Both the position numbers and the translations under genes were made by a program. Shown piece by piece: positions 63,996-64,000 of a DNA stretch of 64,000 nt (its first letter is position 1; every line of letters starts with the position of its first letter). Under the pieces are notes generated by a model. It did not search any database. It had not been told where the DNA came from and saw only the letters and a list, made by a program, of their open reading frames with translations. This DNA comes from Portulaca oleracea (Eukaryota; Streptophyta; Magnoliopsida; Caryophyllales; Portulacaceae): the NCBI GenBank assembly GCA_029582165.1, contig CM055877.1:43411249-43475248 (forward strand), read 5' to 3'.

Positions 63996-64000
63996 TCCTT
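63936..64000. repeat. (TTTC)n microsatellite at the window end
   Basis: At least 15 TTTC units, running off the window end, right after the last ORF of element G. Confidence 0.95.

Larger units (their letters stand above)
60573..64000 (+). mobile_element. Athila-like or LARD-type element G, 5' part
   Basis: Complete 5' LTR (60573-61963, TGTTCG...CGAACA), canonical tRNA-Asp primer site (61965-61982) and gag-like coding (62114-63860) followed by (TTTC)n at the window end. RT and integrase are not seen before the end. The LTR shares a framework with that of element F. Confidence 0.82.

Overview
The window is nuclear DNA of a flowering plant, most likely a eudicot. The evidence is plant-type Ty3/gypsy elements with tRNA-iMet or tRNA-Asp primer sites, Athila-like non-autonomous elements, a degraded Ty1/copia element, two Cassandra (5S rRNA-bearing TRIM) elements, a plant LINE, MITEs, and one intron-containing host gene for a two-RRM glycine-rich RNA-binding protein. 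I cannot name the species.

Layout. 1-2075 is a minus-strand gypsy pol relic split by Cassandra copy 1 (356-1076, TSD AAAAG). 2076-7161 is an Athila-like region that opens with an inverted LTR pair and then has a tRNA-Asp-type primer site, a gag-like relic and an acidic region. 7162-26253 is a chromovirus-like gypsy element (C) with a TTAAC/CTAAC target duplication; its 3' LTR is split by a whole 9.65 kb copia element (13242-22894, TSD GAAAC), and then loses about 600 bp to a minus-strand non-autonomous gag element (H, 23235-26088). The copia element itself holds an hAT-like insertion. 26254-30868 is Athila-like again: ATHILA ORF-1-like protein, acidic coiled-coil ORF, and a large inverted repeat. 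30869-38914 is a second C-family element (D), split by a 2 kb solo LTR (34914-36917, TSD CCTAC). 38915-39178 is a three-unit palindrome-rich tandem repeat. 39480-42893 is a dead LINE carrying a long-TIR MITE. 42894-55390 is the only gene-bearing part: the RNA-binding protein gene (50395 to about 53180, minus strand) with MITEs on both sides. 55390-59974 is a minus-strand Tekay/Del-like gypsy 3' end with Cassandra copy 2 (56944-57664, TSD TACTC). 60573-64000 is another Athila-like or non-autonomous element with a complete LTR, tRNA-Asp primer site and gag-like ORFs, running off the window in a (TTTC)n tract.

Insertion order can be read from the nesting: gypsy relic, then Cassandra 1; Athila-like region, then C, then copia, then the hAT-like element; D, then the solo LTR; LINE, then the MITE.

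The most unusual signal is not a gene. Five or more LTR families that appear unrelated (copia, two Athila-like, a solo LTR, the TR-GAG-like element H) carry clusters of short GC-rich palindromes. The palindrome sequence is family-specific, but the spacing is nearly always 20-21 bp centre to centre, and the cluster stops about 60-75 bp upstream of the LTR TATA box. The C/D and Tekay-like LTRs lack it. This looks like a shared promoter-proximal architecture with two-helical-turn phasing.

All coordinates were read by eye; nothing was aligned by computer.
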